Assembly (NCBI GenBank): GCA_009103225.1
Contig: RHPI01003156.1
Span: 705,339 to 769,338, forward strand
Direction: 5' to 3'
Origin: Chlorokybus atmophyticus
Lineage: Eukaryota; Streptophyta; Chlorokybophyceae; Chlorokybales; Chlorokybaceae
Length of the DNA stretch: 64,000 nucleotides
Each line of letters opens with the position of its first letter. Position 1 is the stretch's first letter. Position numbers and translations under genes: made by a program. Positions 46,184 through 56,663 of the stretch are shown one piece after another. The notes under the pieces are model-generated. The model was given only the letters and a program-made list of their open reading frames with translations. It searched no databases and was not told where the DNA came from.

Positions 46184-48280
46184 ATGGCGCATAACACACG
46201 CGGCCGAGCCGCCGAAGGCAACGTGACCCCTCCTGAAGCAGACTCGGCGTCCGCCGCCATGGCGGGCGTCCTCGACCGCATTGTTGACAGGCTTGAGCAC
46301 CTGTCGGCGACGAACCCTGGTACCGCCGCACAGTCCGCGGCTCAGCAGCAGGCGGGCCGCGACCGACGCGCCCGGCCTGACAAGTTTTCAGGCGATCGCA
46401 CCAAGGAAGTACGACACTGGCTTGCCGAGGTCAGCCAGTACGCCGAGTACCATGGATGGGACGACGCCGCCAAGTGCCGCGAGGTCTCCCTTCTACTAAC
46501 TGGTACTGCCGCTGGTTGGTTCATTAACCAACCCATTGACATCAAAACCACCTGGTCCAAGCTCCGTGATGCATTACTTTTTGCCTTTTCGGCAACATCA
46601 GCTACATCCGCCTCAGCATGGTCACATATCTTCGCCATGAAGCAACGTGAACAGGAGACGGTCACCGAGTATTTTGTGCGCTTTAATGAGACCCTGGTGT
46701 TTGCGGATGATAATTTAACAGAAAAGACCAGAATTGGTTTGTTTTGGGCCACCGTCAAACCACATTATAGAGACAGAGCAGCAACATCTCAAGCTAACAC
46801 ATTGGAGGAAGCTTTTGCAATAGCAAGGAGGGTAGAAGCAACAATTAATGATTTACAGCCCAGTCAGTTGCCCAAAGTGACTTTAAATGCACAGTCAGTT
46901 GCTCCAAGACCCTATAGTCAGTTTAACCGCTCACAGCCACGCCGATTTGTTGCCAACAGTGGCGGCAACGTACGCCACTCCCACATTCGTGGCAAGTCAC
47001 GTCATGATGGCTACCAGTCACGTCAGCATGCACAGCAGCGTCCCATGCCGAAATTCAATCAACAGGGGGAACCAAGATGTTTTAATTGCAACAAATATGG
47101 TCATTATGCCAATGATTGTCGCTTGGCAGGCCGCCGCATGCAGCAGAACGCCATGCTTACTACCGGCGAGGAGAACACGCCGCTCATCACTCATTTTGAC
47201 ATCCAAGCAGTGACATCTGCGACAGCAGCAGCCAGAGGCGTGTGCACCGTTTTTGGCAAGTTGGAGGGCAAGCCAGTGAATGTTCTCTTGGACACCGGCT
47301 CCTCAATTTCGTCAGTGTCCTCTGCACTCGCCGCCGAGCTTGGCTTACCAGTCACGTCAGCCCCACGCATTACTGTACAGTTTGGTGATGGCCATATCAC
47401 CGCCGAATCTGCTACTGCCTGCTCTGCTACCCTCATCATTGGAGAGGCGTACACCCAACGTTGGAGGTTCCGCATCTTGCCAACACAGCTGTTTGATGTG
47501 GTCCTCGGCACTGACTGGTTGAGGGCGACAGACTGCAGTGTGTCTGCGCACTTTCTGAGGTTTTCTGACGGCACGGAGACTGCGCTGTCCCCACCAACTA
47601 CTGTGTGTGCTACCACTATCGCTGCTCATGTCCCACTCTCAACAGTGCACGTACCAATACGTGTCCGGCCTCAGTCGCTGCCAGTTCAATCTACTGAAGT
47701 GTCAGCTCTGCTGTCGGAGTATGCAGCACTGTTCGAAGCACCGGATCCTGCAAAAACCACTGACGTTGTACAACATGTCATTGATACGAGGGGGGCGAGG
47801 CCTGTTCACATCAGACAGTACAGGCGCTCACGGCAGGAAAACACTTTGGTGGAGGACCTTGTCAAAGATATGTTGGAGGAGGGCTTTATTGTACCATCCT
47901 TTTCAGAATGGTGCAGTCAGGTGGTCCTCGTGGACAAGCCTGACGGCGGCAAACGTTTTTGCGTTGATTACAGAGCACTGAATGACGTAACAGTAAAGGA
48001 CAAGTATCCACTGCCGAACATAGATTCCATGTTTGACAAACTGCAAGGGTACAACGTATTCTCCAAGATGGACGCTGCCTCTGGATTCTGGCGGGTCCAT
48101 ATGCACGCTGAGAGCCGTGCAAAGACAGCATTTCAAACGGAATCTGGTCTATACGAATGGACTGTCATGCCTTTTGGCTTGTGCAACGCGCCAGCAACAT
48201 TTCAACGTCTGATGCACAGTATTCTACGTGACCTGCCCTTCGTACTTATCTACCTCGACGACATTCTGGTGTGTTCTTGA
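46184..48280 (+). CDS. gag-protease-reverse transcriptase (N-terminal part of gag-pol)
   Basis: An open frame of about 698 codons from the ATG at 46184 to an in-frame TGA at 48278. The gag region has a retrotransposon-gag core (KFSGDRTKEVRHWLAEV) and a CCHC zinc knuckle, CFNCNKYGHYANDC. A retroviral-type aspartic protease follows, with the active-site LLDTGSSISSV. The reverse transcriptase shows DYRALNDVTVKDKYPLP, MPFGLCNAPATFQR and the catalytic YLDD. The stop codon falls four codons after YLDD, truncating the RT thumb and everything downstream. Gag and pol share one frame without a visible shift. An upstream extension of the open frame to 46022 has no better start. The product would bind RNA and copy it, but as it stands it cannot make integrase unless the stop is read through. 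Confidence 0.93.
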   Translation: MAHNTRGRAAEGNVTPPEADSASAAMAGVLDRIVDRLEHLSATNPGTAAQSAAQQQAGRDRRARPDKFSGDRTKEVRHWLAEVSQYAEYHGWDDAAKCREVSLLLTGTAAGWFINQPIDIKTTWSKLRDALLFAFSATSATSASAWSHIFAMKQREQETVTEYFVRFNETLVFADDNLTEKTRIGLFWATVKPHYRDRAATSQANTLEEAFAIARRVEATINDLQPSQLPKVTLNAQSVAPRPYSQFNRSQPRRFVANSGGNVRHSHIRGKSRHDGYQSRQHAQQRPMPKFNQQGEPRCFNCNKYGHYANDCRLAGRRMQQNAMLTTGEENTPLITHFDIQAVTSATAAARGVCTVFGKLEGKPVNVLLDTGSSISSVSSALAAELGLPVTSAPRITVQFGDGHITAESATACSATLIIGEAYTQRWRFRILPTQLFDVVLGTDWLRATDCSVSAHFLRFSDGTETALSPPTTVCATTIAAHVPLSTVHVPIRVRPQSLPVQSTEVSALLSEYAALFEAPDPAKTTDVVQHVIDTRGARPVHIRQYRRSRQENTLVEDLVKDMLEEGFIVPSFSEWCSQVVLVDKPDGGKRFCVDYRALNDVTVKDKYPLPNIDSMFDKLQGYNVFSKMDAASGFWRVHMHAESRAKTAFQTESGLYEWTVMPFGLCNAPATFQRLMHSILRDLPFVLIYLDDILVCS

Positions 48281-49585
48281 GATGAAGAGGAGCACGCTAC
48301 TCATCTGCGGCAGGTGTTTGAGCGGCTCACCGCAGCAGGCATCGTACTGAAGGAACCTAAGTGCATGTTCGCTGTCTCCTCTTTACGGTTCTTAGGCTTT
48401 ATCGTGTCATCTGAGGGCCTGCGCGCTGACCCTGACAAGACCAACGCCATCAGTGAGTACCTCCAGCATTATGGTGTTAAGGCTGTACGTCGATTCCTTG
48501 GCATGTGTGCGTTCTACGCACGTTTTGTTCCTGGCTTTGCTACCGTATCAGCGCCACTGCGTGCTCTCGTGTGCAAGGACGCTAGCTTTGAGTGGACAGA
48601 GAATTGTCAGAAGGCATTCGTTCAGTTGAAGACAGCACTGGCTTCGGCACCGCTGCTTCACTTCCCTGACTTCTCATCAAGCTTTGTATTGCGCACGGAT
48701 GCAAGCAACTATGGGCTCGGGCTTGTGTTGCTACAATACTCTTGCGCGCACGGTGCGTATGCGCCATTGTTGTTCGCATCGCGCTCGTTGACATCCGCGG
48801 AGAAGAACTACACCACGACGGAGCGCGAGTGTCTTGCGGTGGTGTGGGCGTTCAACAAGCTTCATCCATACCTACATGATGCGGACGTGCAACTCGAGAC
48901 CGACCATAGCGCATTGGTGCAACTCTTGCGTACGAAGCAACCTAAAGGTCGCATTGCTCGGTGGGTGCTATCCTTGCAAGCATACACCTACACTATCTCG
49001 CACCGCCCGGGTACATTGTGTGGTGATGTTGACGCGCTTTCGCGCGCACCCGTTGATGATGTTCAAGCCGCACGCGTGGTGTTAGAGATACCACCACCTC
49101 CACGCCGAACACGCAGCAGCATCACACGTTCAGCATCAGCAACCAGCAACAGCAGCGCACAGCGGCAGCAGACAGCATCGTATGAGGGAACTGTGCAGAC
49201 TGCACGCACTGCAAGTTCTCCCCCTGTTTACTCATCCTTCATTGATGAGCCCTACCAGGACGTTCCTGCTGGTTCTTACAACCCTACCGAACCTACGAAG
49301 ACAACCTCAGCGCCAGCGACACCACCGCCGCTCCTGTGCAGCTGCCTGCACTGCTCTACAAGGCCGCCCCAAGCACTACCCCTCAGCGTATTCCAGCTGA
49401 GATTAGACAAAATACAACGTCTCCGGTGCTACAACCACGCCAGTCATCTTCTACTCTTCAAGATCTACAGGACAAGCATGCAACATTGCCTCCGCCGCCG
49501 CCGTTGCCCTCACCCTCAACGCCACAAACCACACCGCCGCCAACTTCCTGGCCCAGTCCGACCAGGCCAGCCCTGCCCAGCGTAA
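48281..49585 (+). pseudogene. RT C-terminus and RNase H, separated from the start of pol by a stop codon
   Basis: The frame continues directly after the TGA in the same phase. It holds the RT thumb/connection (CMFAVSSLRFLGFIVSSEG) and an RNase H domain (LRTDASNYGLG, TTTERECLAVVWAF, ETDHSALVQLL), then ends in the family-typical ISHRPGTLCGDVDALSR. From about 49090 it runs into a Ser/Thr/Pro-rich linker and stops at 49583-49585, where the neighbouring frames take over, so there is at least one frameshift in the linker. Confidence 0.85.
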
Positions 49586-49611
49586 CCGAGTTACGCGGGC
49601 CCAGATATTAG

Positions 49612-50775
49612 ACTCGGCGATATCTAAAGTTCGCGATATCATGAAAGCTGACATCGCAGGTACCGTCCCCAGTGGCACCTTGATCTCGTACTCGGTACAC
49701 GGCGCGCTTGGTACAGGCGATCTGCTGTACGCGCGTCGCAGGATCAGAGCCGCGCCTCGTCATTCCGGCGCGTTACAAGTCCCTTTATTTAGCGGCTTGT
49801 CATGATGACCCACTGATGGGCCATTTAGGGTTTCACAAGACACTGGAGCGCGTGCGCTCGTTGTACTTTTGGCACGGCCTCCGCGGGGATGTGCACAATT
49901 TTGTGAAATCATGTGACATTTGTCAGCGTCACAATGATGCCCACGGCAAGGCCGCGGGATTACTGCAGCCCATCACCGTTACAGAGCCGTTCGAATTGTT
50001 GGCCTGGGACATCACCGGTCCTCTGCCAACATCAGCATCCGGCAATCAGTACATCATCGTATGCGCAGAGTACGTAACACGCTGGACGGAGACGGCACCC
50101 ATTGCGGCTGTCAATGCTGACACCGTGGCATCCTTTCTGCTTGCCATCATCAAGCGCCACGGCTGCCCTAAGAAGATCCTGTCCGACTGTGGCTCATATT
50201 TTACCGGTGATGTAATGGCGCGCGTTGCCAGTGCCCTCGGCATCGCACAAACCTTCACCTCACCGTACCACCCTCAAACGGACGGCCTGGTGGAGCGTAT
50301 GAACAGGACGCTCAAACGGACAATTTCCAAGTATATTAACGAGTTTCATAACAGTTGGGACTCAATTCTGGGGGCTGTGACCTTTGCCTACAACACCTCT
50401 ATTCACGCCTCCACCGGTCATACGCCTTTTCGCCTGTTGTATGGCCGAGAAGCACAGCTGCCGCCACAGGCCCAGTTGCCCTCATTCGGCCCAGCCATTG
50501 ATGGTACTACTTGGTACCGCCAACTCACACAGGAGTTGCCCATTTTGCGGGAGGTAGCAGCTGACAACCTACGTACGGCACAAGAACGCCAGAAGACAAA
50601 TCATGACGCTCGCCACAAGATGGTGGAGTACAACGTGGGTGACCAGGTCCTTGTGAAGACCGTGCGCATGACTTCCAAGAAGCGCAAGTATGGCTACGAT
50701 GGGGTCATTCATCACACAGCCCAGATGGTCCGGTCCTTATATAGTGTTGGAACGCATCCGCCCCAACACATATAA
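49612..50775 (+). pseudogene. Integrase region, frameshifted at both ends
   Basis: The main open part (49708-50775) carries the HHCC zinc-binding domain (HLGFHKTLERV, CDICQRH) and the DDE core with Asp in LLAWDITGPL, Asp in KILSDCGSYF and Glu in GLVERMNRT. Upstream, at about 49612-49735, the matching peptide (SYSVHGALGTGDLLYARR) lies in another frame, giving a break near 49740. Downstream, the C-terminal part (RWSGPYIVLERIRPNTYKLE) is in a third frame, 50705-50875, giving a break near 50700. The integrase is therefore unlikely to be functional as written. Confidence 0.85.
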
Positions 50776-50875
50776 ACTTGAGAGGAGGGACTATACACCA
50801 GGTGCAAGGAAGACCAGTAACATCCAACATGTTTCTAACATGACGCCTTATTTCGAGCGTAGCTCTCCTTTTTAA
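50705..50875 (+). pseudogene. Integrase C-terminal tail in a shifted frame
   Basis: The reading frame that holds RWSGPYIVLERIRPNTYKLE and ends PYFERSSPF before TAA is the expected SH3-like integrase tail of Ty3/gypsy elements. It overlaps the end of the upstream frame in a different phase. It stops just before the polypurine tract at 50874. Confidence 0.75.
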
Positions 50876-50883
50876 GGAGAGGG
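50874..50883 (+). promoter_or_regulatory. Polypurine tract of the gypsy element
   Basis: AAGGAGAGGG lies three bases before the 3' LTR, the normal position for plus-strand DNA priming. Confidence 0.8.
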
Positions 50884-50886
50884 TAA

Positions 50887-51175
50887 TGTAGCGACGCAAT
50901 GCTTATTATCAGTGTCCTGATTAGCGCCGCATTATCAACATGCTCTTAGTCAGCCAGCGAGGCCACGCGCCTCAATAGAATGCACAGTAGATATTGCATT
51001 AGCCAATAGCATGCTTTGTTTCTCATAAGCTTGTACTAGCTACATGCCACACTTGAGCCCTATTTAAGCGGGCCCTTTCTATTCCATTAATTCAGTCTTG
51101 CTTATTATCACCTGCTCAGTGTGGCTTGCTATATGCATGTGAGATGCCGCCGTTATAGTGAGTGCCGACATTACA
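50887..51175 (+). repeat. 3' LTR of the gypsy element
   Basis: It is 289 bp, the same length as the 5' LTR, with two substitutions relative to it. It is followed by GGATTGAG; GGAT also precedes the 5' LTR. Confidence 0.97.
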
Positions 51176-51502
51176 GGATTGAGATTGAGCCCGTTTGAGC
51201 TCGATTAGGGTTTGTTTTGGGCTTAGGATAGGGCTTAGGCTGAAGCTTAGGCAAGTGTTAGGCTTAGGCCGGGGCGGCCACGGAGGTGGCGGTGCTGTCG
51301 TGCGCGTAATCGTCGTTGTTGGTGTTCGTGTCTGCGTTTGTTGTTGTCGTGGATGGTGGTTCGGTGGCCTCTTTCTGCGTGGCTTCATAGCGGCGGCTCG
51401 TGCGGGCTTGTGGGGGCCAAGCGGCTGCCTGGAAGAGCTGGTGTTCGAGCTGGCAGTCCGTTCCCGGCCAGGCCGAGCCGGGCGGCAGCCACAGCAGCAG
51501 CC
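51176..51502 (+). promoter_or_regulatory. Upstream region of the macrodomain gene with an inverted telo-box
   Basis: TTAGGGTTT at 51205-51213 is the reverse complement of the telo-box AAACCCTAA found on the RAD51 side of the retrotransposon. It is followed by a degenerate TTAGG-rich tract (about 51205-51270) and then GC-rich DNA with CGGCCAGGCCGAGCC just before the start codon. Without the transposon this segment would adjoin the RAD51 promoter. Confidence 0.5.
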
Positions 51503-53125
51503 ATGGAGCGCTTTGCCCTGACTGAAAAGACGTCTCTGGTGCTGAAGCGTGGCGACCTTACCAAAGATGATGTGCGTGCATGCGTCGCTGTGTCTGCATG
51601 TGGCGTCATGCATGCTCAGTGGAGTAGTGACTAGCGTCTTGATGACCGATTTAAGCACGCCTGTTCAGGCGGACGCTATCGTCAACGCTGCTAACCAGAA
51701 GATGCTGGGCGGGGGTGGCGTTGACGGTGCCATCCACAGGGCTGCTGGCAAGGCGCTATACAAGGCTTGTTTGGAAGTGCCGGAGGTGCGGGCTTGCTTG
51801 CTACGACACAGACCCCTTCGTGCATGTTGCAGCAGCTGATTTTGGTCGCAATACTACTCAGAGCAGCCAAGCACAAAGCATTAGATGTGGAACTTCTCAT
51901 TGCGAATGCAGCTTTATGCTGGATACGTGCTGCAGCCAATGGTCGTATCTCACAGGTGCGTCCTGAAGTCCGTTGTCCAACGGGGGAAGCACGGATCACT
52001 CCAGGGTTCAATTTGCCGGCCAAGTTTGTGATTCATACAGGTAGCGCTTGCACTAACAGTTCCTGTGTGCATTGCCACTGCATGCATTTCTTGTTCGATA
52101 ATCCAGCTCTATTGTTGAGAACACCTGTGGCAGCTTGCAAGTTAATGGTGCTTGGGCTTTGTGCATGCGCCGACGAGCTTTGCACCAAAGTTGAGCAGTA
52201 AACACTGAGTCAGCTTATATTTTTTCAGTGGGGCCTGTGTATAGAAATGCAGAGAAGTCTGCTCCTCTGCTGGCACGCTGCTACCAGTCAAGCTTGGCGC
52301 TTGCAAACCAGCACAAGCTGCGCACAATAGCATTCCCTGCGATCTCATGCGGAGTGTAAGTAGTGTGTGCATACCTACAACGCCTGTTCTGCTTGTTGCG
52401 GTCTTCAACAGGCTCTCAGTTGCATTACTGTTTCACAGATATGGTTACCCCTTTCATGAAGCTGCAGCAGTTGCACTAGAAAACTGCAGGGAACATGCCG
52501 ACAACCTAGAAGAGGTGACTATTGTGTGATGCCGGCAGTGTACTGCAGGTTTGCATATTATCACTGTTGCGCAATGTTACATGTTCATGCATGTAAGCTG
52601 AGTTACTTGGCAGGTGCGGTTTGTGTTATTCGACCAAGGTGCATGGGAAGCGTGGCTGCGTGCTGCACAGGTGAGTTCTGCGGGCATTTGTGCTTGCCAT
52701 TGGCTTTGAGTATGGTGTGTGGCGACAACCTGTGGTGCTTGAATGCAGCTGCTTGACAGGCGAGGCTAGCCTCGAGTGAGCCCGCTGAGCTGGGCGCAGT
52801 GGCCAGTGGAGCTGAGTCTGACATCTCAAGCGAAGGCCGCAGCGAGCCTGGCACGGTCAGTGAATAGTTGTAATGCAAGTCGTCCGCCATTCTGTGTCAT
52901 GCAGCTTACTCATGTCTGAGCTAGATGTTCATGTTGCAGCCTTCAACACCTAGCAATGCTGCTTTACCTTTGCGTGGAGCAAGACTGAGCGAGAGCGATG
53001 AGGTGAAGGCAGCAGCTACCGCACCTACCTTTCCTGATGGTGCGGCAATGAAAGCCCAAGGTATTAGCGTTGCCAACAGCGGTTACGAGAGCGACACAGA
53101 AGAGGACAGGGAAGGAACGGTGTAA
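51503..53125 (+). CDS. Macrodomain protein (MacroD-like ADP-ribosyl hydrolase)
   Basis: Eight exons: 51503-51571, 51669-51785, 51956-52040, 52229-52355, 52439-52514, 52614-52670, 52760-52855, 52940-53125; 270 residues. MacroD-type enzymes remove ADP-ribose from acidic side chains and O-acetyl-ADP-ribose. Visible motifs: [18 protein letters not shown] across the exon 1/2 junction, the catalytic loop [54 protein letters not shown], and the last strand [14 protein letters not shown]. After the macrodomain (about residue 175) comes an acidic, Ser-rich tail of about 95 residues ending [15 protein letters not shown], with several possible CK2-type sites. The tail is unlike that of bacterial family members. 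Exon 7 uses the second of two nearby acceptors because the first leads to an immediate stop. Confidence 0.9.
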
Positions 53126-53674
53126 AACTCATGTTGTGCTGAGCTGTGTTGTACATAGGTGTTGTGTGTGTGGATTTTTAGCAGAATGTGTGCACAGTAA
53201 AACTGCTCAGTAAACTCTTTGTCACAGAATGTCCAAACATCCCATGCAGCATGCTTTGAGCGTCTTCATGTATGTGGCAATGTGTCTTGTGGTGTTGGCT
53301 GTTCCATGCATGCTGTTGTTGGTGCGCTGCCATTGGTGTATTGCAAGAACCAATGCAAGTAGTGCTCAGTCATGACTCGCGATGTAGACACCCGGCCACA
53401 TATGGCGGGTGAAAGAATTTTTATTACAATACAATCTTTATTACAAAATGTCCCTGCTGCAGGTGTGGCAGCAGCCAGGTGTTGGGTGCCTTTTTCTTAC
53501 ACTATCTACATTACGGCTACAATTGTTTATGTAATGTGATCTGCCCATCTATGTACATATATGTTACTGGAATCTGTGCATCATCTACATCTCGCCTCCA
53601 ATTTGGTATCCATGCCAATGGGCATGGTTGGCTGTGCTTCTTCTACAAGTGCACATGCAATGCTCCCTCTTCAT
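53126..53674. other. Spacer between convergent macrodomain and ARM-TPR genes
   Basis: The spacer contains the 3' UTRs of both genes. On the minus strand there are two poly(A)-signal-like motifs, listed separately. Nothing else is recognisable. Confidence 0.45.
53420..53445 (-). terminator. Two TGTAATAAA poly(A) signal motifs for the ARM-TPR gene
   Basis: On the minus strand TGTAATAAA occurs at 53445-53437 and again at 53428-53420, about 230-250 nt after the ARM-TPR stop codon. Each contains both AATAAA and TGTAA, the latter being the poly(A) signal known from chlorophyte algae. Their use is inferred. Confidence 0.55.
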
Positions 53675-56439
53675 TCACGACTTCAACCCCTCTAGTGCAC
53701 GCTCCCGCCTCCACTTGCTCTTCTGGTGGTCTGGTGCTATCGCCAACGCAGTGTCGGTGTCGGCGAGCGCACGTGCACACTCCTTCTCCCGTAGGAACGC
53801 CTCGGCCCGATTGCTGCAAACATTGAACGTCAATACACGCACATCAAACTGCACTCGTGCTGTGTCTGTAGCTGAGGCAAGATCAGGCATGGCAGTTGTT
53901 GTGTACTGTCGCATGTGCAACAAGTATGTAAGACCACATGACCTTTATAGCTTGCTTGCTGTGTGAGTTTTGCAGGCATTGCATGCTTACCTGTACAAAA
54001 TGGCAGTATCAGCATGGCGAGTGCCAGTCTGCCGCGCGCATGTGTGCGCGGCATCGATGGCATGGGAGTACCAGGCAACTGCCAGCTCCTGTTCTCCTTC
54101 ATCCAGCGCCTTCTTGCCCTTCTCCCGTGCATGTGCGACACTCTTGGATGCGACGACAATGTGCTCAAAGTCAACCGCTTCGCTCAACACTTGGGAACTG
54201 GTAGCGTGCAAGTGCGACAAGCCCACCACCACTGAGTGCATCGCTGGAGGTGCGTGATGGTACAGTGTGCTTTGTGGAGCACCGTGTGATGCATTCTGTG
54301 GCAGTCCAACACAACATCAAGATAATAAGTTCATCTCATAATGCAGGTGATTCTGCTCTGTGTCTACAACAAGAGCAGCAAACAATCCCCACACTTGCCC
54401 ACCTTGCTGTGGGTGGTTGTGCTGTCCAACATAGCAGAGGTGATGGCTACGTCCACATTGGCAAGCACATGACGCAGCGTGTGCGACTGTTCCGAACTAC
54501 CCTCATGCAGTACGCGCAGCAGCACAGGCACGACGGCCTCGTGCGCCGCAACCGACGATGCGATAGCTGGAGGCTGAAGCAGCCCTGACAAAGCATGTAT
54601 GATGTTAAGCATTTATGCGAAAAGAGAGACAAGCAAGCAGACATTGTGTGTAACAATTTCTATGAGACAGTTACCTGCAATGCAGTTGGCTATCAAGGCT
54701 GGAATCGCCACCAGAGCCGAGGCGCCGGGCCGTTTCCAGAAGTCAGCACCACGCATGATGTCGAGGTAGGCGTTCAGGGACGTTGCGAGTGGTATGGTAG
54801 CCTCTTCGAGCGGTGTGGCGGTTGGGGTGGTTTGCAGCAGCTGTGCCTGCTCTGTTGTCGCACATAGTGCGTCCGACTCGCTCACCCACACATAGTCGTC
54901 TATGTCCTCGTCGTCCGTGCGTGGAACATCCACAGGGTCCACCACCAGGTACTGCTCGTGTGGCCTGCGTGTCGTGAAAGTGTGTCTTCATACCAAGTTC
55001 ACATCAACGTTTCGCGAATGTGTGATCAATATAAGGGCTCGTACCTGTGGCACAAGCAAGCTAATGTCCGTGCGGCGATGTTGGCATTGTGGACGTTCTC
55101 TTCGTTCAACAAATCCAACTTGCTCAGCGCCTCAAGCAACAAGGGAATAAGCGATGCTTCATGCTCTAACAGGAGCTGCCTGTGATGGCAAAGCAGGTGA
55201 GATATTATGACCATTGTGCACATCATGGCCTTGCTGCCGTCAACCATAACACGTACTGGCGGGTACTCGTGTCGTTCGAGCACGCGCACACAATGGCTGC
55301 CAGGGCAGAGAGGGCTGAACTGCGTACGCAGTTGGCAAGGTGCTCATCAGCGTCAACATGCGTCTCATTAGCATCGTGAGTCTCGTCATCAGCGTCTTTA
55401 CGCTTTGATGCATCCGCATCCTGTACACTTCTGCTACTATGCACCTGCACACAATAATTGTTGAGTCGCATGCCAAGTCAGTGACAACCCACCCACCTGA
55501 CAGCATATTACATACTTCAACTACAGTTGTTTTGGAGAGCTCCACTAACGCTCTAATTGCTCCAACGCGAAGCACCCCACTCAAGCTCTCTGTCCCGCAG
55601 CTCGTGCATGCGGCTGCAAAGCATGCCGCCGCCGTGACACGCTGCTCGTGTGAGCCTAGCATTTGTGTCAAGAGTTGGTCATCTTCGGCAGTTCCTGTAC
55701 TGTATGCGACACGTCTATTGTTCCTTGTCGTTCAAATGCAGCTATGCAGTCTTACCAGTTGACAGAAGCTTTGTCACAGCCGTAAGCGCCAGGTCGCAAG
55801 AGAGGAAGTCCGTGCTGGCACTGGTTGAATTTGAACATGATGTGAAGGACTGCTTATATCATGTTAACAAGTTGTACAAACATGCATAACCAACAGTGCT
55901 TACGGTTGGCTGTGGCGCAAGATCAGGTGCAAACAGTCCACAGCTGTGCAGTGGTCATTTGCAGATGCCGCCAAAAGCTGCGCACAATACGCTGGCTTCA
56001 ATACACAACAACTCCATGCTGTACATGCTGAAACAATATGGTCTCAAGTCTAATAGATATGACAATGCACTTGCAGCGATGCATCATGACCATGTGACTG
56101 TTGTCATTCTGGCTTTGTCATTGATGCGAAGCTGCCGCAGACTGTTGTTCATCACCTGGCCCAAGGTGCGGACGATATCGGCTGCAGCGAGCGTTGCCAC
56201 CAGCTCCCTCCCCTGCTCCGATATCACTGCATCCCCAGCAGCATCCGCGCTGCTACCGACAACGTACACAAGTTACTACCAACCTCACACACAAGCAGAA
56301 AACCACCCCTTCAACAACATCGTCTCCACACTCACCTGCTCAATATTACACATGCCCCCTCCAGCCACCTCTCCCGCGCTGCATGTGGCACCTCGGCCAC
56401 TGCTAGAGCAGATAGTGCGGCCTTTGCGTTACGCAGACG
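53675..56439 (-). CDS. Armadillo-repeat protein with C-terminal TPR (5' end missing)
   Basis: Eleven minus-strand exons fit in phase: 56439-56336, 56249-56156, 55977-55904, 55820-55756, 55694-55516, 55420-55245, 55179-55045, 54964-54675, 54584-54403, 54295-53991, 53813-53675 (stop TGA); about 580 residues are visible. The first exon here begins at an acceptor site, so the start lies upstream, probably in or beyond the assembly gap at 56664-56896. The N-terminal two thirds are helical ARM/HEAT-like repeats (VTAAACFAAACTS, GAIRALVELSK, NIAARTLACLCHR, VVPVLLRVLHEG), with an acidic insert (TDDEDIDDYVW). The C-terminus is a TPR unit (ELAVAWYSHAIDAAHT, then AILYSNRAEAFLREKECARA). TPR repeats of this type often bind chaperone tails. 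Partner and role are unknown. The donor at 55245 is a choice between two sites. Confidence 0.75.
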
Positions 56440-56663
56440 CTGTGATAAGGTGGAAGGTGTGAGAACAATTTGCTAGACACAAGTCGTGTAGCGCTGATGC
56501 ATGAAGTATCAACGCACTACAGTCGATAACATGTGGATAGCTGCTGTGCAAGGGGGGTGTATCACAAATGTGCCATTGTGCAACAACTGCCCTAATTAAG
56601 TATGCCTCAGTCATGTGGTACCGGTTGTACTCGATTGAGAGAGGGGGGGGGGGGGGGGGGGGG

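Larger units (their letters stand above)
45751..51175 (+). mobile_element. Ty3/gypsy LTR retrotransposon (recent insertion, pol disrupted)
   Basis: Two 289-bp LTRs (45751-46039 and 50887-51175) with TGTA...TACA ends flank an interior ordered gag, protease, reverse transcriptase, RNase H, integrase, which is the Ty3/gypsy (Metaviridae-type) order. A primer site starts TGGTGGAGACGCGGAT at 46041, and a purine tract AAGGAGAGGG lies at 50874-50883. A 4-bp duplication GGAT flanks the element. The LTRs differ at only two positions, implying recent insertion. Coding is interrupted by an in-frame TGA at 48278-48280 and by frame changes near 49585, 49740 and 50700. No chromodomain is recognisable at the integrase C-terminus. 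Confidence 0.97.

Noticed and set aside
48278-48280. Selenocysteine or programmed readthrough at the TGA in pol
   Set aside because: It is not impossible, but other frame breaks downstream make simple inactivation the more economical explanation.
51603-51668. Macrodomain exon 2 starting upstream of 51669 (reading through MTDLSTPVQ)
   Set aside because: The acceptor at 51666-51668 restores the exact family spacing between GDLTK and DAIVNAAN; the longer version inserts extra residues there.
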